Assembly: GCF_004684935.1 (NCBI RefSeq)
Contig: NZ_SRJD01000006.1
Coordinates: 114,975-178,974, forward strand
Source of the DNA: Sporolactobacillus shoreae
GTDB taxonomy: Bacteria > Bacillota > Bacilli > Bacillales > Sporolactobacillaceae
DNA length: 64,000 bases
Direction of reading: 5' to 3'
Below, one piece after another: positions 33,987 to 43,217 of this stretch (positions within the stretch are counted from its first letter, which is position 1; each line of letters opens with the position of its first letter). Position numbers and translations under genes: made by a program. Below the pieces are notes generated by a model that saw only the letters and a program-made list of their open reading frames with translations, was not told where the DNA came from and made no database searches.

Positions 33987-35012
33987 ATGGCTTTTAAAAT
34001 CATTGCGTATGGTGTTGAACCTTACGAAGAGCATTTGTATGGCGAATTGAACAAGTACGGTTACGAAGTGAAACTGGTTAATGATCTGCTGACTGCGGAC
34101 AACGGCGACTTGGCAAAGGGCTTCGACGGTGTTCTGCTGTTCGTCAACTGCCTGGCTGATCGTGCCAACCTGAAGAAATTCAGTGACTTCGGCATCAAAT
34201 ATGTATTTACACGCACTGCCGGATTCAACCACATTGATCTGCAGGCTGCCGCAGACTTTGGCCAGAAGGTTGCCCGTGTACCTGCATATTCACCGAATGC
34301 GATCGCAGAACTGGCTGTTTCACTCGGAACGTCGCTGTCACGCTCTACGGTTTATACAACCGGCAGAACAGCTCAATTGAACTTCCAGGTTACTGAAACC
34401 ATGTTCAGCCATGAAATCCGCAAGAGCACAGTCGGTATTGTCGGCACAGGCCACATCGGCTGCGTTGAAGCTGAACTTTATAAGGGCCTTGGCGCGAAAC
34501 TCCTTGGCTATGATATTTTCCAGAGTGACTTCGCCAAGAAACTAGTTGAATTCAAGGAACTGGATGAACTGCTTGCTGAATCGGATATCGTCAGCCTGCA
34601 CCTCCCTTATTTCCCTGGCAAGAACGAAAACTTCGTTGGCGAAGATTTCATCAGCAAGATGAAGGACGGCGCTATTCTGGTCAACACCGCACGTGGTGAA
34701 ATTGTTGATGAAGCAGCTGTTGCTAAAGCCATCAAGAGCGGCAAGCTTGGCGGATTCGGCGCCGATGTGCTGACTGACGAAGCGCGCTTCTTCGGCAAAG
34801 ATTTCTCGAACGGCCAGGAATTCCCTGACGCAACGATCAAGGAACTCATTGAACTGTATCCGAAGGTACTGATCACACCGCACGTTGCCGCTATGACTGA
34901 CGAAGCGGTTTCCAACATGATTTCCACAAGCTATGACAACTTCAATACCGCGATCAAGGGCGAAGATCTTGGCAGAGCTGAAGTTCAGCTGCCTGAACCG
35001 GCCGCGAAATAA
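33987..35012 (+). CDS. ldhD: D-lactate dehydrogenase (D-2-hydroxyacid dehydrogenase family)
   Basis: 341 residues. NAD-binding motif GIVGTGHIG (150-158); the catalytic triad is R236 in NTARGEIVDE, E265 in VLTDEARFF and H299 in TPHVAAMTD. YSPNAIAELA near residue 101 is the substrate-side motif. It reduces pyruvate to D-lactate, regenerating NAD+, the expected end step of sugar fermentation in Sporolactobacillus-like organisms. ATG 33987 follows AGGAGG; the frame is open upstream but without a start of similar quality. Codon use is strongly biased (many GGC, AAG, CTG, GAA), as in highly expressed genes. Confidence 0.92.
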   Translation: MAFKIIAYGVEPYEEHLYGELNKYGYEVKLVNDLLTADNGDLAKGFDGVLLFVNCLADRANLKKFSDFGIKYVFTRTAGFNHIDLQAAADFGQKVARVPAYSPNAIAELAVSLGTSLSRSTVYTTGRTAQLNFQVTETMFSHEIRKSTVGIVGTGHIGCVEAELYKGLGAKLLGYDIFQSDFAKKLVEFKELDELLAESDIVSLHLPYFPGKNENFVGEDFISKMKDGAILVNTARGEIVDEAAVAKAIKSGKLGGFGADVLTDEARFFGKDFSNGQEFPDATIKELIELYPKVLITPHVAAMTDEAVSNMISTSYDNFNTAIKGEDLGRAEVQLPEPAAK

Positions 35013-35036
35013 GCTGGTTATTAAATAAGTTACCTT

Positions 35037-35088
35037 AGAAACAGTCGTACCTGCATAGGTGCGGCTGTTTCTGTATGGACTTTTTTTA
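35037..35088 (+). terminator. Terminator after ldhD
   Basis: AGAAACAG...ACCT pairs with AGGT...CTGTTTCT; a TTTTTTT run follows eight bases later. Confidence 0.7.
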
Positions 35089-35126
35089 CGTTTTTGTGGA
35101 ATATTTCAGAATTCTTAATTTTTATA

Positions 35127-35155
35127 TTGACACGAAAGAGTAGATCATATAAACT
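35127..35155 (+). promoter_or_regulatory. Sigma-A promoter of the candidate regulatory RNA
   Basis: A perfect TTGACA (35127-35132) is followed by 15 bases and TATAAA, or 17 bases and TAAACT. Confidence 0.65.
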
Positions 35156-35159
35156 TAAC

Positions 35160-35361
35160 AACTAACCACAATCTTTGTCTTATCGAGAGGATACTAATTA
35201 TGATCTCAGCACAGATAAGCGGACAGCGAGTCATTATTTTGATTAGCTAGGACTCTGGCAAACGGCAGTCGGAAAAACCGATAATGTTTGCTTGAGTCCT
35301 GTTCGCGTCTGTGCGGGACTCGGGAAGAGCTCCACTCAGAACGATCTGAGTGGAGCTTTTT
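35160..35361 (+). ncRNA. Candidate cis-regulatory RNA with intrinsic terminator
   Basis: The leader of the ketopantoate-reductase-like gene is highly structured: CTTATC/GATAAG (35179-35219), a long hairpin GGACTC...GGCAAAC / GTTTGC...GAGTCC (35250-35299), and a terminator AGCTCCACTCAG / CTGAGTGGAGCT then TTTTT (35328-35361). GAGTC occurs at 35228 and 35294 and GACTC at 35251 and 35317, so pairings are mutually exclusive, as in a switch. It has no T-box or SAM-box core, and I cannot name it. Confidence 0.55.
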
Positions 35362-35425
35362 GCATCTTCAGAAACAAGTTGTGATTAACAAGAAATTTCA
35401 AAGAAAAAAAGGAGACGAAAGCAGA

Positions 35426-36391
35426 ATGAAAATTGTTGTTGTTGGGGCCGGAGCCATGGGGTTGAGGTATGGTGTCCTGTTTCAGGAAGTGGGGAACGAT
35501 GTACAGTTTGTGGACACGTGGGTACCGAATGTAGAAGCGATTCATCGAAATCACGGCGTTGAAGTGACGCGTGACGGAGAAAATCCGCACTTGGTTGATG
35601 TGGCTGTCTGTTACCCGGAAGAATATCACGGCGAGCCGGATCTGGTTATTGTGTTTGTCAAAGATATGCATACCGTTGAAGTGATGGAAAGGTGTAAACA
35701 TTTCCTTAGGGAAAATACGTATGTGCTGACCAATCAGAATGGGTATGGCGGTGCTGAAATGATTGCTCAGTTTGTTGACAGGAAGAAAATCATTGCCGGC
35801 ACAGCGATGGTTGCGACTGTTATGAAGGGACCAGGTAAAGTGGATTTTGTCGGCAAGCGGGGTGCAGGGCATGTCCATATTGTAAAAGTGGAGGGTGAAC
35901 CGGATCCATTCATCTACAAAGTGGCGGATGAAATGGAAAAGGCACTGATGCACCCGACAGTCTGCACGGATTATATGGGAACGGTCTGGACCAAGCTTGT
36001 TTTCAATTCTGTTGTTAATACACTGTGTACCTTAATGAACATTCGGATGGGTGAATTTGCCGCTTATAAAAATGCAGAGGAAATGTCACGGAAACTAATT
36101 TATGAGGCCTACGATGCGTTCGACGCCGAAGGGATCAATATGGAAGTTGGCCGTGATGAACTGGTGAAGCAGATCATGTACGTATCTGAAGTTTCCAATC
36201 CGCTCCACTATCCGTCCATGCATCAGGATATGACGACGAATCGGCCGACGGAAGTGGATTATATTAATGGAGCCATTGTCCGGCTAGCTGAAAAGCATGG
36301 CCTTAAAGCACCGTACCATTCAATGCTTGTGGATCTCGTACATCTGAAAGAAGCGTCACGCAAATATGAGGAGCCTGTGAAACAGGTATAA
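35426..36391 (+). CDS. Ketopantoate reductase-like protein (2-dehydropantoate 2-reductase family)
   Basis: 321 residues. N-terminal VVGAGAMGLRYG binds NADPH; TNQNGYGG, VWTKLVFNSVVNTLCTL (catalytic Lys in the family's KxxxN pattern) and MHQDMTTNRPTEVDYINGAIV are typical of the PanE/ApbA family. PanE makes pantoate for coenzyme A, but several paralogues reduce other 2-oxo acids, so the substrate is open. ATG 35426 follows AAAGGAGACG; the upstream open frame overlaps the leader terminator and is not coding. Expression is probably set by the leader RNA. Confidence 0.88.
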   Translation: MKIVVVGAGAMGLRYGVLFQEVGNDVQFVDTWVPNVEAIHRNHGVEVTRDGENPHLVDVAVCYPEEYHGEPDLVIVFVKDMHTVEVMERCKHFLRENTYVLTNQNGYGGAEMIAQFVDRKKIIAGTAMVATVMKGPGKVDFVGKRGAGHVHIVKVEGEPDPFIYKVADEMEKALMHPTVCTDYMGTVWTKLVFNSVVNTLCTLMNIRMGEFAAYKNAEEMSRKLIYEAYDAFDAEGINMEVGRDELVKQIMYVSEVSNPLHYPSMHQDMTTNRPTEVDYINGAIVRLAEKHGLKAPYHSMLVDLVHLKEASRKYEEPVKQV

Positions 36392-36401
36392 GCAGGTTCA
36401 G

Positions 36402-36442
36402 GACTCCGGGTAACCGAAGGGGGCGGTTATCCGGAGTTTTTT
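36402..36442 (+). terminator. Terminator after the ketopantoate reductase-like gene
   Basis: ACTCCGGGTAACCG pairs with CGGTTATCCGGAGT, followed by TTTTTT. Confidence 0.85.
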
Positions 36443-36483
36443 GCGGCTTTTTTTAAGTTAGGTTAAAATATCAGTGGATTGGT

Positions 36484-36502
36484 TTTTGCGCAAGACGCAA
36501 AA
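36484..36502 (+). promoter_or_regulatory. Inverted repeat upstream of the deo operon (possible operator)
   Basis: TTTTGCG, five bases, CGCAAAA: a perfect 7 bp inverted repeat about 40 bp before the deoB start, downstream of an A+T-rich TTAAAAT stretch that may be the -10. Confidence 0.4.
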
Positions 36503-36541
36503 TGAAGTCAGAAAAACTGTGGACTTAAATCGGGGGATATC

Positions 36542-37735
36542 ATGGGAGAAACTTTTAAAAGAATCCATGTCATTGTGATGGATTCCGTAGGGATTGGGGA
36601 AGCATCCGATGCTGCGAAATATAATGACGAAGGCTGCGACACACTTGGCCATACGGCGGAAGCAATGGACGGGCTGCACGTTCCGAACCTGGAAAAACTG
36701 GGGCTGTCGAATATCCGGCCGGAAAAACCAATTCAGGGTGTGGCTGTGCAGGAACATCCGGAAGCTTTTTATACGAAAATGCATGAAGTGTCCGCTGGCA
36801 AAGACAGTATGGACGGTCACTGGGAAATGATGGGTCTTCCAGTTATGACACCGCTGCACACCTTCCCAAACGGATTTCCGGACGAGCTGATTCAAAAGAT
36901 AGAAAATTTCAGCGGGCGGAAGGTGATCTGGAATAAGCCGGCCAGTGGTACGGAGATTATCAAGAAATTCGGAGAACGGCAGATGAAAACCGGAGAATTG
37001 ATTGTTTACACCTCGGGTGATTCCGTGCTGCAGATCGCCGCTCATAAAAAAGTGATTCCGCTTAAGGAGTTATACGCGATCTGCGAATACGCCCGGAAGC
37101 TGACGATTGATGAACCCTATCACCTGGGCCGGATTATCGCACGCCCCTATGTTGGCGACCGTGCGGATCATTTTGAACGGACGGCGAACCGGCGGGATCT
37201 GACCCTGGTGCCGCCTGAAAAAACAGTCATGGACAGCCTGGTTGAGGCAGGGCTGGAATCGCTCGCCATCGGGAAAATCAATGATATTTTCAGCGGCCAT
37301 GGAATTACGGAAGGCTGGCACACGGTCAGCAACGAAGACGGAATGAATCGGCTGATCGAAGTGTTGGATCACGATTTTCATGGGCTGAGCTTTACTAACC
37401 TGGTCGATTTTGATGCAAAGTATGGCCACCGGCGGGAACCCGTTCTTTTTGGAAAAGCTCTTGAAGCTTTTGACAGCCAACTTGGTGAGGCGCTTGAGAA
37501 GTTGACGGATCAGGATTTGCTGCTGATTACAGCGGATCATGGCAACGATCCGGGATTCAAAGGGACAGACCATACGCGTGAATATGTGCCGCTGCTGGTC
37601 TATTCTCCGCGCTTCACGGAAGGAAAAGCACTGCCCGTCCGCGGAACTTTTTCGGATATTGGCGCGACCATAGCGGAAAACTTTGGCGTGAGCCTGCCCA
37701 AAGTGGGAACAGGTTTTCTTGGCGAATTAAACTGA
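36542..37735 (+). CDS. deoB: Phosphopentomutase
   Basis: 397 residues of the alkaline-phosphatase-like metalloenzyme superfamily. The first metal/phospho-acceptor region is [14 protein letters not shown], then [21 protein letters not shown], and the C-terminal metal site [19 protein letters not shown]. It converts ribose-1-P or deoxyribose-1-P to the 5-phosphate. ATG 36542 follows GGGGGA. First gene of deoB-pdp-deoC, which turns nucleosides into glycolytic intermediates. Confidence 0.96.
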   Translation: MGETFKRIHVIVMDSVGIGEASDAAKYNDEGCDTLGHTAEAMDGLHVPNLEKLGLSNIRPEKPIQGVAVQEHPEAFYTKMHEVSAGKDSMDGHWEMMGLPVMTPLHTFPNGFPDELIQKIENFSGRKVIWNKPASGTEIIKKFGERQMKTGELIVYTSGDSVLQIAAHKKVIPLKELYAICEYARKLTIDEPYHLGRIIARPYVGDRADHFERTANRRDLTLVPPEKTVMDSLVEAGLESLAIGKINDIFSGHGITEGWHTVSNEDGMNRLIEVLDHDFHGLSFTNLVDFDAKYGHRREPVLFGKALEAFDSQLGEALEKLTDQDLLLITADHGNDPGFKGTDHTREYVPLLVYSPRFTEGKALPVRGTFSDIGATIAENFGVSLPKVGTGFLGELN

Positions 37736-37751
37736 AGCGGGGTGTGGCCGA

Positions 37752-39053
37752 ATGCGAATGGTTGATATCATCACAAAAAAACGCGATGGGCACGAACTTT
37801 CTCCTGAGGAAATTCATTTCTTTATCGACGGTTATGTCAAAGGGACAATCCCCGATTATCAGGCGAGTGCGCTGACGATGGCGATTTTTTTCCGGGATAT
37901 GACTGACCGGGAAATCGCCGAGCTGACCCGGGCGATGGTCAACTCCGGAGAAACGGTTGATCTGTCCGGCATCAAAGGAGTCAAAGTAGACAAGCACTCG
38001 ACCGGAGGGGTCGGTGATACGACGACACTTGTTCTGGCGCCGCTTGTTGCTTCGGTCGGAGTGCCTGTTGCGAAGATGACCGGTCGCGGGCTAGGCTTTA
38101 CAGGCGGAACCATCGACAAGTTGGAGTCGATCGCGGGTTTCCATGTAGAACTGACTCCGGAACGGTTTATTGAACTTGTCAACCGAGACAGGATTGCCGT
38201 GATCGGGCAGAGTGGCGAACTTGTGCCCGCCGACAAAAAACTGTACGCGCTTCGGGATGTGAGCGGGTCGGTTGAATCCATCCCGTTGATCGCGAGTTCA
38301 ATCATGAGCAAGAAGATTGCCGCCGGGGCAGACGCGATCGTCCTGGAGGTGACGACCGGGGCGGGTGCTTTTATGAAGAATGAAAAAGATGCTGTGCGTC
38401 TTGCAGAAACAATGGTGCGGATCGGACAGCATGTCGGCCGGAAGACGGCCGCAGTGATCACGGATATGTCCCAGCCGCTTGGCTTTGCTGTTGGAAATGC
38501 GCTCGAAGTCAAAGAGGCGATTGACACCCTGAAAGGCAACGGCCCCGCCGATCTGAAAGAACTGGTCCTGACACTGGGCAGCCTGATGGTGCTGTCGGCC
38601 GGGAAAGCGGAGTCGGTTGAAGAAGCGAGAAGGCTGCTTAAGAATGCGCTCCAAAATGGCCAGGCGCTGGCGAAGTTCCGCCAGTTTATTGCCAATCAGG
38701 GCGGCGATCCGGAGGTAGCGGATCACCCTGAAAAATTGCCTCAGGCCAAGTTCAGAATCGAACTTCCGGCGAAAAGTTCAGGCTTTTTGACAGCGATGGC
38801 TGCGGATGAAATCGGGCTTGCCGCCATGCTGCTCGGGGCAGGCCGGGCGACAAAAGAAGACAGTGTCAATTTCGCGGCGGGCATCGTGCTGCATAAAAAA
38901 GTCGGCGATCCGGTCAAAGAGGGGGAGCCTCTCCTGACGATTCACTCGGATCGTGCGGATGTGGAAGATGTGAAGAGCAAGCTTTACCAAAGCATCAAAA
39001 TTGGCAGCCACTTGGAAAAACCGCGACTAATCCACCAAATCATTACTGAATAA
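37752..39053 (+). CDS. pdp: Pyrimidine-nucleoside phosphorylase
   Basis: 433 residues. The phosphate-binding loop [14 protein letters not shown] and [17 protein letters not shown] are signatures of the thymidine/pyrimidine phosphorylase family; the C-terminal domain has [15 protein letters not shown]. It splits uridine, deoxyuridine or thymidine with phosphate, releasing the (deoxy)ribose-1-P used by DeoB. ATG lies 16 bp after deoB, preceded by GCGGGGTG. Confidence 0.96.
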   Translation: MRMVDIITKKRDGHELSPEEIHFFIDGYVKGTIPDYQASALTMAIFFRDMTDREIAELTRAMVNSGETVDLSGIKGVKVDKHSTGGVGDTTTLVLAPLVASVGVPVAKMTGRGLGFTGGTIDKLESIAGFHVELTPERFIELVNRDRIAVIGQSGELVPADKKLYALRDVSGSVESIPLIASSIMSKKIAAGADAIVLEVTTGAGAFMKNEKDAVRLAETMVRIGQHVGRKTAAVITDMSQPLGFAVGNALEVKEAIDTLKGNGPADLKELVLTLGSLMVLSAGKAESVEEARRLLKNALQNGQALAKFRQFIANQGGDPEVADHPEKLPQAKFRIELPAKSSGFLTAMAADEIGLAAMLLGAGRATKEDSVNFAAGIVLHKKVGDPVKEGEPLLTIHSDRADVEDVKSKLYQSIKIGSHLEKPRLIHQIITE

Positions 39054-39071
39054 GATAAGGAAGCGATCATA

Positions 39072-39719
39072 ATGACCAATCTAGCAAAATATATCGATCA
39101 TACGGCTCTAAAACCGAACGCCGCAAAAGAGGATATTTTGAAACTGACGGATGAGGCTAAGAAATTCGGCTTTGCTTCGGTCTGTATTAATCCGTATTGG
39201 GTGAGGCTGGCAGCGGAGCAGCTGAAAGACTCAGAAGTAAAAGTATGCACCGTTATAGGCTTTCCTCTTGGTGCGAACACGGCCGCGGTCAAAGCCGCCG
39301 AAACACGGGACGCGATTCAGAATGGTGCTGATGAAGTGGATATGGTGATCAATATCGGTGCGTTGAAAAGCGGTCTTGAAGACGTCGTTGAAGAAGATAT
39401 TCATGCAGTTGTCGGAGCGGCGGAAGGAAAGGCGCTTGTGAAAGTGATCATAGAAGCTTGTCTTCTCACTGACGAAGAAAAAGTATTAGCCTGCCAGTTA
39501 GCGGTTAAGGCCGGAACGGATTATGTCAAGACGTCGACTGGATTTTCAACCGGTGGGGCCACACCTGAAGATGTTGCACTGATGCGCCGGACGGTTGGAG
39601 CGGATATCGGTGTCAAAGCGGCAGGCGGTATTCATTCGAAAGCTGAAGCTGAAGCGATGATCGCCGCAGGAGCTTCTAGGATCGGAGCAAGCTCAGGCGT
39701 GAAGATCATAGCAGAGTAA
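39072..39719 (+). CDS. deoC: Deoxyribose-phosphate aldolase
   Basis: 215 residues, class I aldolase TIM barrel. [10 protein letters not shown] at the start, [14 protein letters not shown], the region with [10 protein letters not shown], and the Schiff-base Lys in [15 protein letters not shown]. It cleaves deoxyribose-5-P to acetaldehyde and glyceraldehyde-3-P. ATG 39072 is 18 bp after pdp, with AAGGAAGCG as ribosome site. Last gene of the operon; no strong terminator is seen directly after it. Confidence 0.96.
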   Translation: MTNLAKYIDHTALKPNAAKEDILKLTDEAKKFGFASVCINPYWVRLAAEQLKDSEVKVCTVIGFPLGANTAAVKAAETRDAIQNGADEVDMVINIGALKSGLEDVVEEDIHAVVGAAEGKALVKVIIEACLLTDEEKVLACQLAVKAGTDYVKTSTGFSTGGATPEDVALMRRTVGADIGVKAAGGIHSKAEAEAMIAAGASRIGASSGVKIIAE

Positions 39720-39775
39720 AAATTGGCCTAATCGGATCTTTACGGTTCCGGTTCCAGACCATAGAGTTCAGACAC

Positions 39776-39805
39776 TTGAAATATGATCATTAGTTATGTT
39801 ATAAT
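39776..39805 (+). promoter_or_regulatory. Promoter of tRNA-Glu
   Basis: TTGAAA, 18 bases, TATAAT, ending 33 bp before the tRNA. Confidence 0.6.
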
Positions 39806-39838
39806 TTTTCTCGTGCTCAATAAGGGCATTAGTACGAT

Positions 39839-39910
39839 AGGGCGTTGGGCAAGTGGTTAAGCCAATGGATTCTCATTCCATGATCACGGGTTCAATTCCC
39901 GTACGCCTTA
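39839..39910 (+). tRNA. tRNA-Glu (CTC)
   Basis: A full cloverleaf can be drawn: acceptor AGGGCGT / ACGCCTT, D-arm GGC AAGTGGTTAA GCC, anticodon arm ATGGA TTCTCAT TCCAT, T-arm ACGGG TTCAATT CCCGT, discriminator A. The loop gives anticodon CTC, reading GAG. CCA is not encoded. The first two acceptor pairs are A-U and G-U, which is unusual for a bacterial tRNA-Glu. Confidence 0.85.
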
Positions 39911-39927
39911 TTACATTTTAAGAGAAG

Positions 39928-39960
39928 CCACCCGCACTGATCAGTGCCGGGTGGTTTTTT
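39928..39960 (+). terminator. Terminator after tRNA-Glu
   Basis: CCACCCGCACTGA pairs with TCAGTGCCGGGTGG, followed by TTTTTT. Confidence 0.9.
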
Positions 39961-40132
39961 GTTTGTATAGATAACCTCAGGAATGTGGCCTGCCCTGACT
40001 CAATAAGGGTAACTAAGTAGCTTTTTTCAGCAGAGACAAAGGAATGAGAAAAGCACTTTTTGCAGATAAGAGAAAGCTTTTTCTGGGAGAATTCATAAAA
40101 ACGGTAAAGATACAATTAATTTTCTTTACGTA

Positions 40133-40161
40133 TTGAAAGCGTTTACAATAAAAGTTACAAT
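40133..40161 (+). promoter_or_regulatory. ndh promoter with overlapping cre (CcpA) site
   Basis: TTGAAA, 17 bases, TACAAT forms a sigma-A promoter. TGAAAGCGTTTACA (40134-40147) matches the cre consensus and covers the -35 and spacer, predicting catabolite repression. Confidence 0.7.
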
Positions 40162-40246
40162 AGAAATGGAAATATTGTGAACAAATTGTGACAGGAAGCC
40201 TCTGCGGCAGTTTTTCGTATGCTATAAATGAAGGGGATGAACCAAT

Positions 40247-41449
40247 TTGAGGCGGAACAGAATTGTCATTCTTGGCGCGGGATATGGCGGACTCAGAGCG
40301 TTGAAAAAGCTACAGGATCTGCATCTGAATGCAGAACTCATACTGATAAACCGAAATGATTATCATTGCGAAACAACGCTTCTTCATGAGGTGGCAGCGG
40401 GGACGACGGAAGCTGAGGGCATCTGCTATCCGATTGAATATGTGATTGACAAAAAACAGACTGTTTTTATTAAGGATGCCGTTCTTGCCGTTAATCAGAA
40501 TGCCAAAACAGTGATTCTAGAGCAGCATGAACCTGTAAATTATGATTATTTGCTGATCGCTCTTGGTTTTGAATCTGAATCATTCGGGATCGAGGGAATC
40601 CGTGAATTCGGGCTTTCTATTTCGGATATACCGTCCGTTGAGCGTATCAGGCGCCATGTGGAGCTTCAGCTTGCCGCATGGCATGAAGATGATTGTGATG
40701 AACATCTGACCGTCGTTGTCGGAGGGGCGGGATTCACAAGTTTTGAATTTTTAGGTGAGCTGACCAACCATTTGCCAAAGCTGGCGAAACGCCATCATAT
40801 CGATCAGAAAAAAATACGCGTCGTCTGTATTGAGCCCACACCTCATGTGCTGCCCATGTTCGATCGCAAATTAGCCGAGTATGGAAGCCGAAAATTGGAA
40901 AGCAGAGGGGTCGAATTTGTTGTGGGGCGCGTCAACCGAATAGCCCCGGGACATGTCTATTATAAAAACGGCGAAGACCTTAACGTAATTCATGCAGGAA
41001 CCTTTATATGGACAGGAGGGGTGAGAGGCAGCTCAGTGATTGAGGATTCCGGTTTTTTGCAGCGCCGAGGAAGAGTCCGGGTAAATACGGATCTGACTGT
41101 GCCCGGTGCTCGTGAGATTATGATTATCGGGGACTGTTCCGAGGTCATAGATCCCGAGAACGGACGACCGTTCCCGACAACAGCACAGATTGCCATGCAA
41201 CAGGCTGACTGTGCCGCTTACAATCTGAATGCCAGGGTCACGGGCCAGCCTCTGAAGCCATTTGCTTACAAGTGTATGGGCACAGTATGCTCACTTGGAA
41301 AAAATGATGCGATGGGGCAGCTCCTGGGTAAAAACATTAAGGGGTATCCGGCATCAATTATGAAAAAAGTCATCGAAAATCGATCACTCGTGAAAATCGG
41401 CGGTGTCGAGACGATGCTGAAAAAAGGACGCTTTGATTTCAGCAGATAA
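40247..41449 (+). CDS. ndh: Type II NADH dehydrogenase
   Basis: 400 residues. Two dinucleotide sites: FAD at IVILGAGYGGLRALKKL and NADH at VVVGGAGFTSFEFLGEL; the C-terminal FAD motif is IMIIGDCSEV and FPTTAQIAMQQ is the quinone-side helix. It oxidises NADH and reduces quinone at the membrane without proton pumping. TTG 40247 follows AAGGGGATG. A cre site over the promoter suggests that sugar turns it down, fitting a switch from respiration to lactate fermentation. Confidence 0.93.
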   Translation: MRRNRIVILGAGYGGLRALKKLQDLHLNAELILINRNDYHCETTLLHEVAAGTTEAEGICYPIEYVIDKKQTVFIKDAVLAVNQNAKTVILEQHEPVNYDYLLIALGFESESFGIEGIREFGLSISDIPSVERIRRHVELQLAAWHEDDCDEHLTVVVGGAGFTSFEFLGELTNHLPKLAKRHHIDQKKIRVVCIEPTPHVLPMFDRKLAEYGSRKLESRGVEFVVGRVNRIAPGHVYYKNGEDLNVIHAGTFIWTGGVRGSSVIEDSGFLQRRGRVRVNTDLTVPGAREIMIIGDCSEVIDPENGRPFPTTAQIAMQQADCAAYNLNARVTGQPLKPFAYKCMGTVCSLGKNDAMGQLLGKNIKGYPASIMKKVIENRSLVKIGGVETMLKKGRFDFSR

Positions 41450-41466
41450 CGAATTATGACATTAAA

Positions 41467-41508
41467 AAGAGGAACCCTCTGGCAGTTCGCCAGAGAGCTC
41501 CTCTCATC
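41467..41508. terminator. Bidirectional terminator between ndh and the sulfhydrylase gene
   Basis: GAGGA.CCCTCTGGC pairs with GCCAGAG..TCCTC, with AAAAA on the left, giving a T run on the minus strand. Confidence 0.75.
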
Positions 41509-41551
41509 TATTACGTGACCCCATTGAGCTCTTTCATTCACTCTTTATCTA

Positions 41552-42871
<1,320 letters not shown>

Positions 42872-42904
42872 CTATACCCTGATTTTTTAATTAAATAGAA
42901 TCTT

Positions 42905-42934
42905 AGATTGGAAAGAGTTACAGATTGGAAAGAG
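42905..42934. repeat. Tandem 13 bp repeat between riboswitch and gene
   Basis: AGATTGGAAAGAG occurs at 42905-42917 and again at 42922-42934. It lies past the riboswitch terminator on the way to the sulfhydrylase start. No function is known. Confidence 0.6.
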
Positions 42935-42942
42935 CTGCCATT

Positions 42943-42984
42943 AAAAAAGCTGCTTCCCGCAGAAAAAAGAGGGAAACAGCTTCT
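42943..42984 (-). terminator. Riboswitch expression-platform terminator
   Basis: On the minus strand AGAAGCTGTTTCCC pairs with GGGAAGCAGCTTTTTT. Confidence 0.85.
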
Positions 42985-42998
42985 TCGCCGATTCTTTT

Positions 42999-43096
42999 CT
43001 TATCTGCCAGAATTTAATCTGCTGGAATTAACACCATACACCTTTGTGCTGGTTGTCGGGCTTCGCAGGGCCAGTCCCTCCGCCACTCTTGATAAG
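42999..43096 (-). ncRNA. SAM-I riboswitch (S-box)
   Basis: The minus strand begins CTTATCAAGAGTGGCGGAGG, continues GACTGGCCCTGCGAAGCCC and GACAACC, and closes with GGCAGATAAG. These are the conserved P1, core and P3 blocks of the S-box. Its terminator follows, upstream of the sulfhydrylase gene. Confidence 0.95.
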
Positions 43097-43217
43097 ATTT
43101 ATTTAATTGAGATTAGTTTATAACCATCAAAGGGCTTTGTCAATACTTAAATGCAAGTAATTCGGTATCTTTAATAAAGTATTACATATTTTTATGAGTA
43201 TTTCACCAGAGGGCTTT

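Noticed and set aside
35179..35219. SAM-I riboswitch before the ketopantoate reductase-like gene
   Set aside because: The first bases (TCTTATCGAGAGG) look like an S-box start, but the conserved core blocks seen in the true S-box at 42999-43096 are missing.
35288..35425. N-terminal extension of the ketopantoate reductase-like gene
   Set aside because: It runs through a strong intrinsic terminator, and the Rossmann start MKIVVVGAGAMG with its own ribosome site is at 35426.
42905..42934. CRISPR-like repeat
   Set aside because: Only two 13 bp units separated by four bases; far too short for an array. No CRISPR array was seen anywhere in the window.
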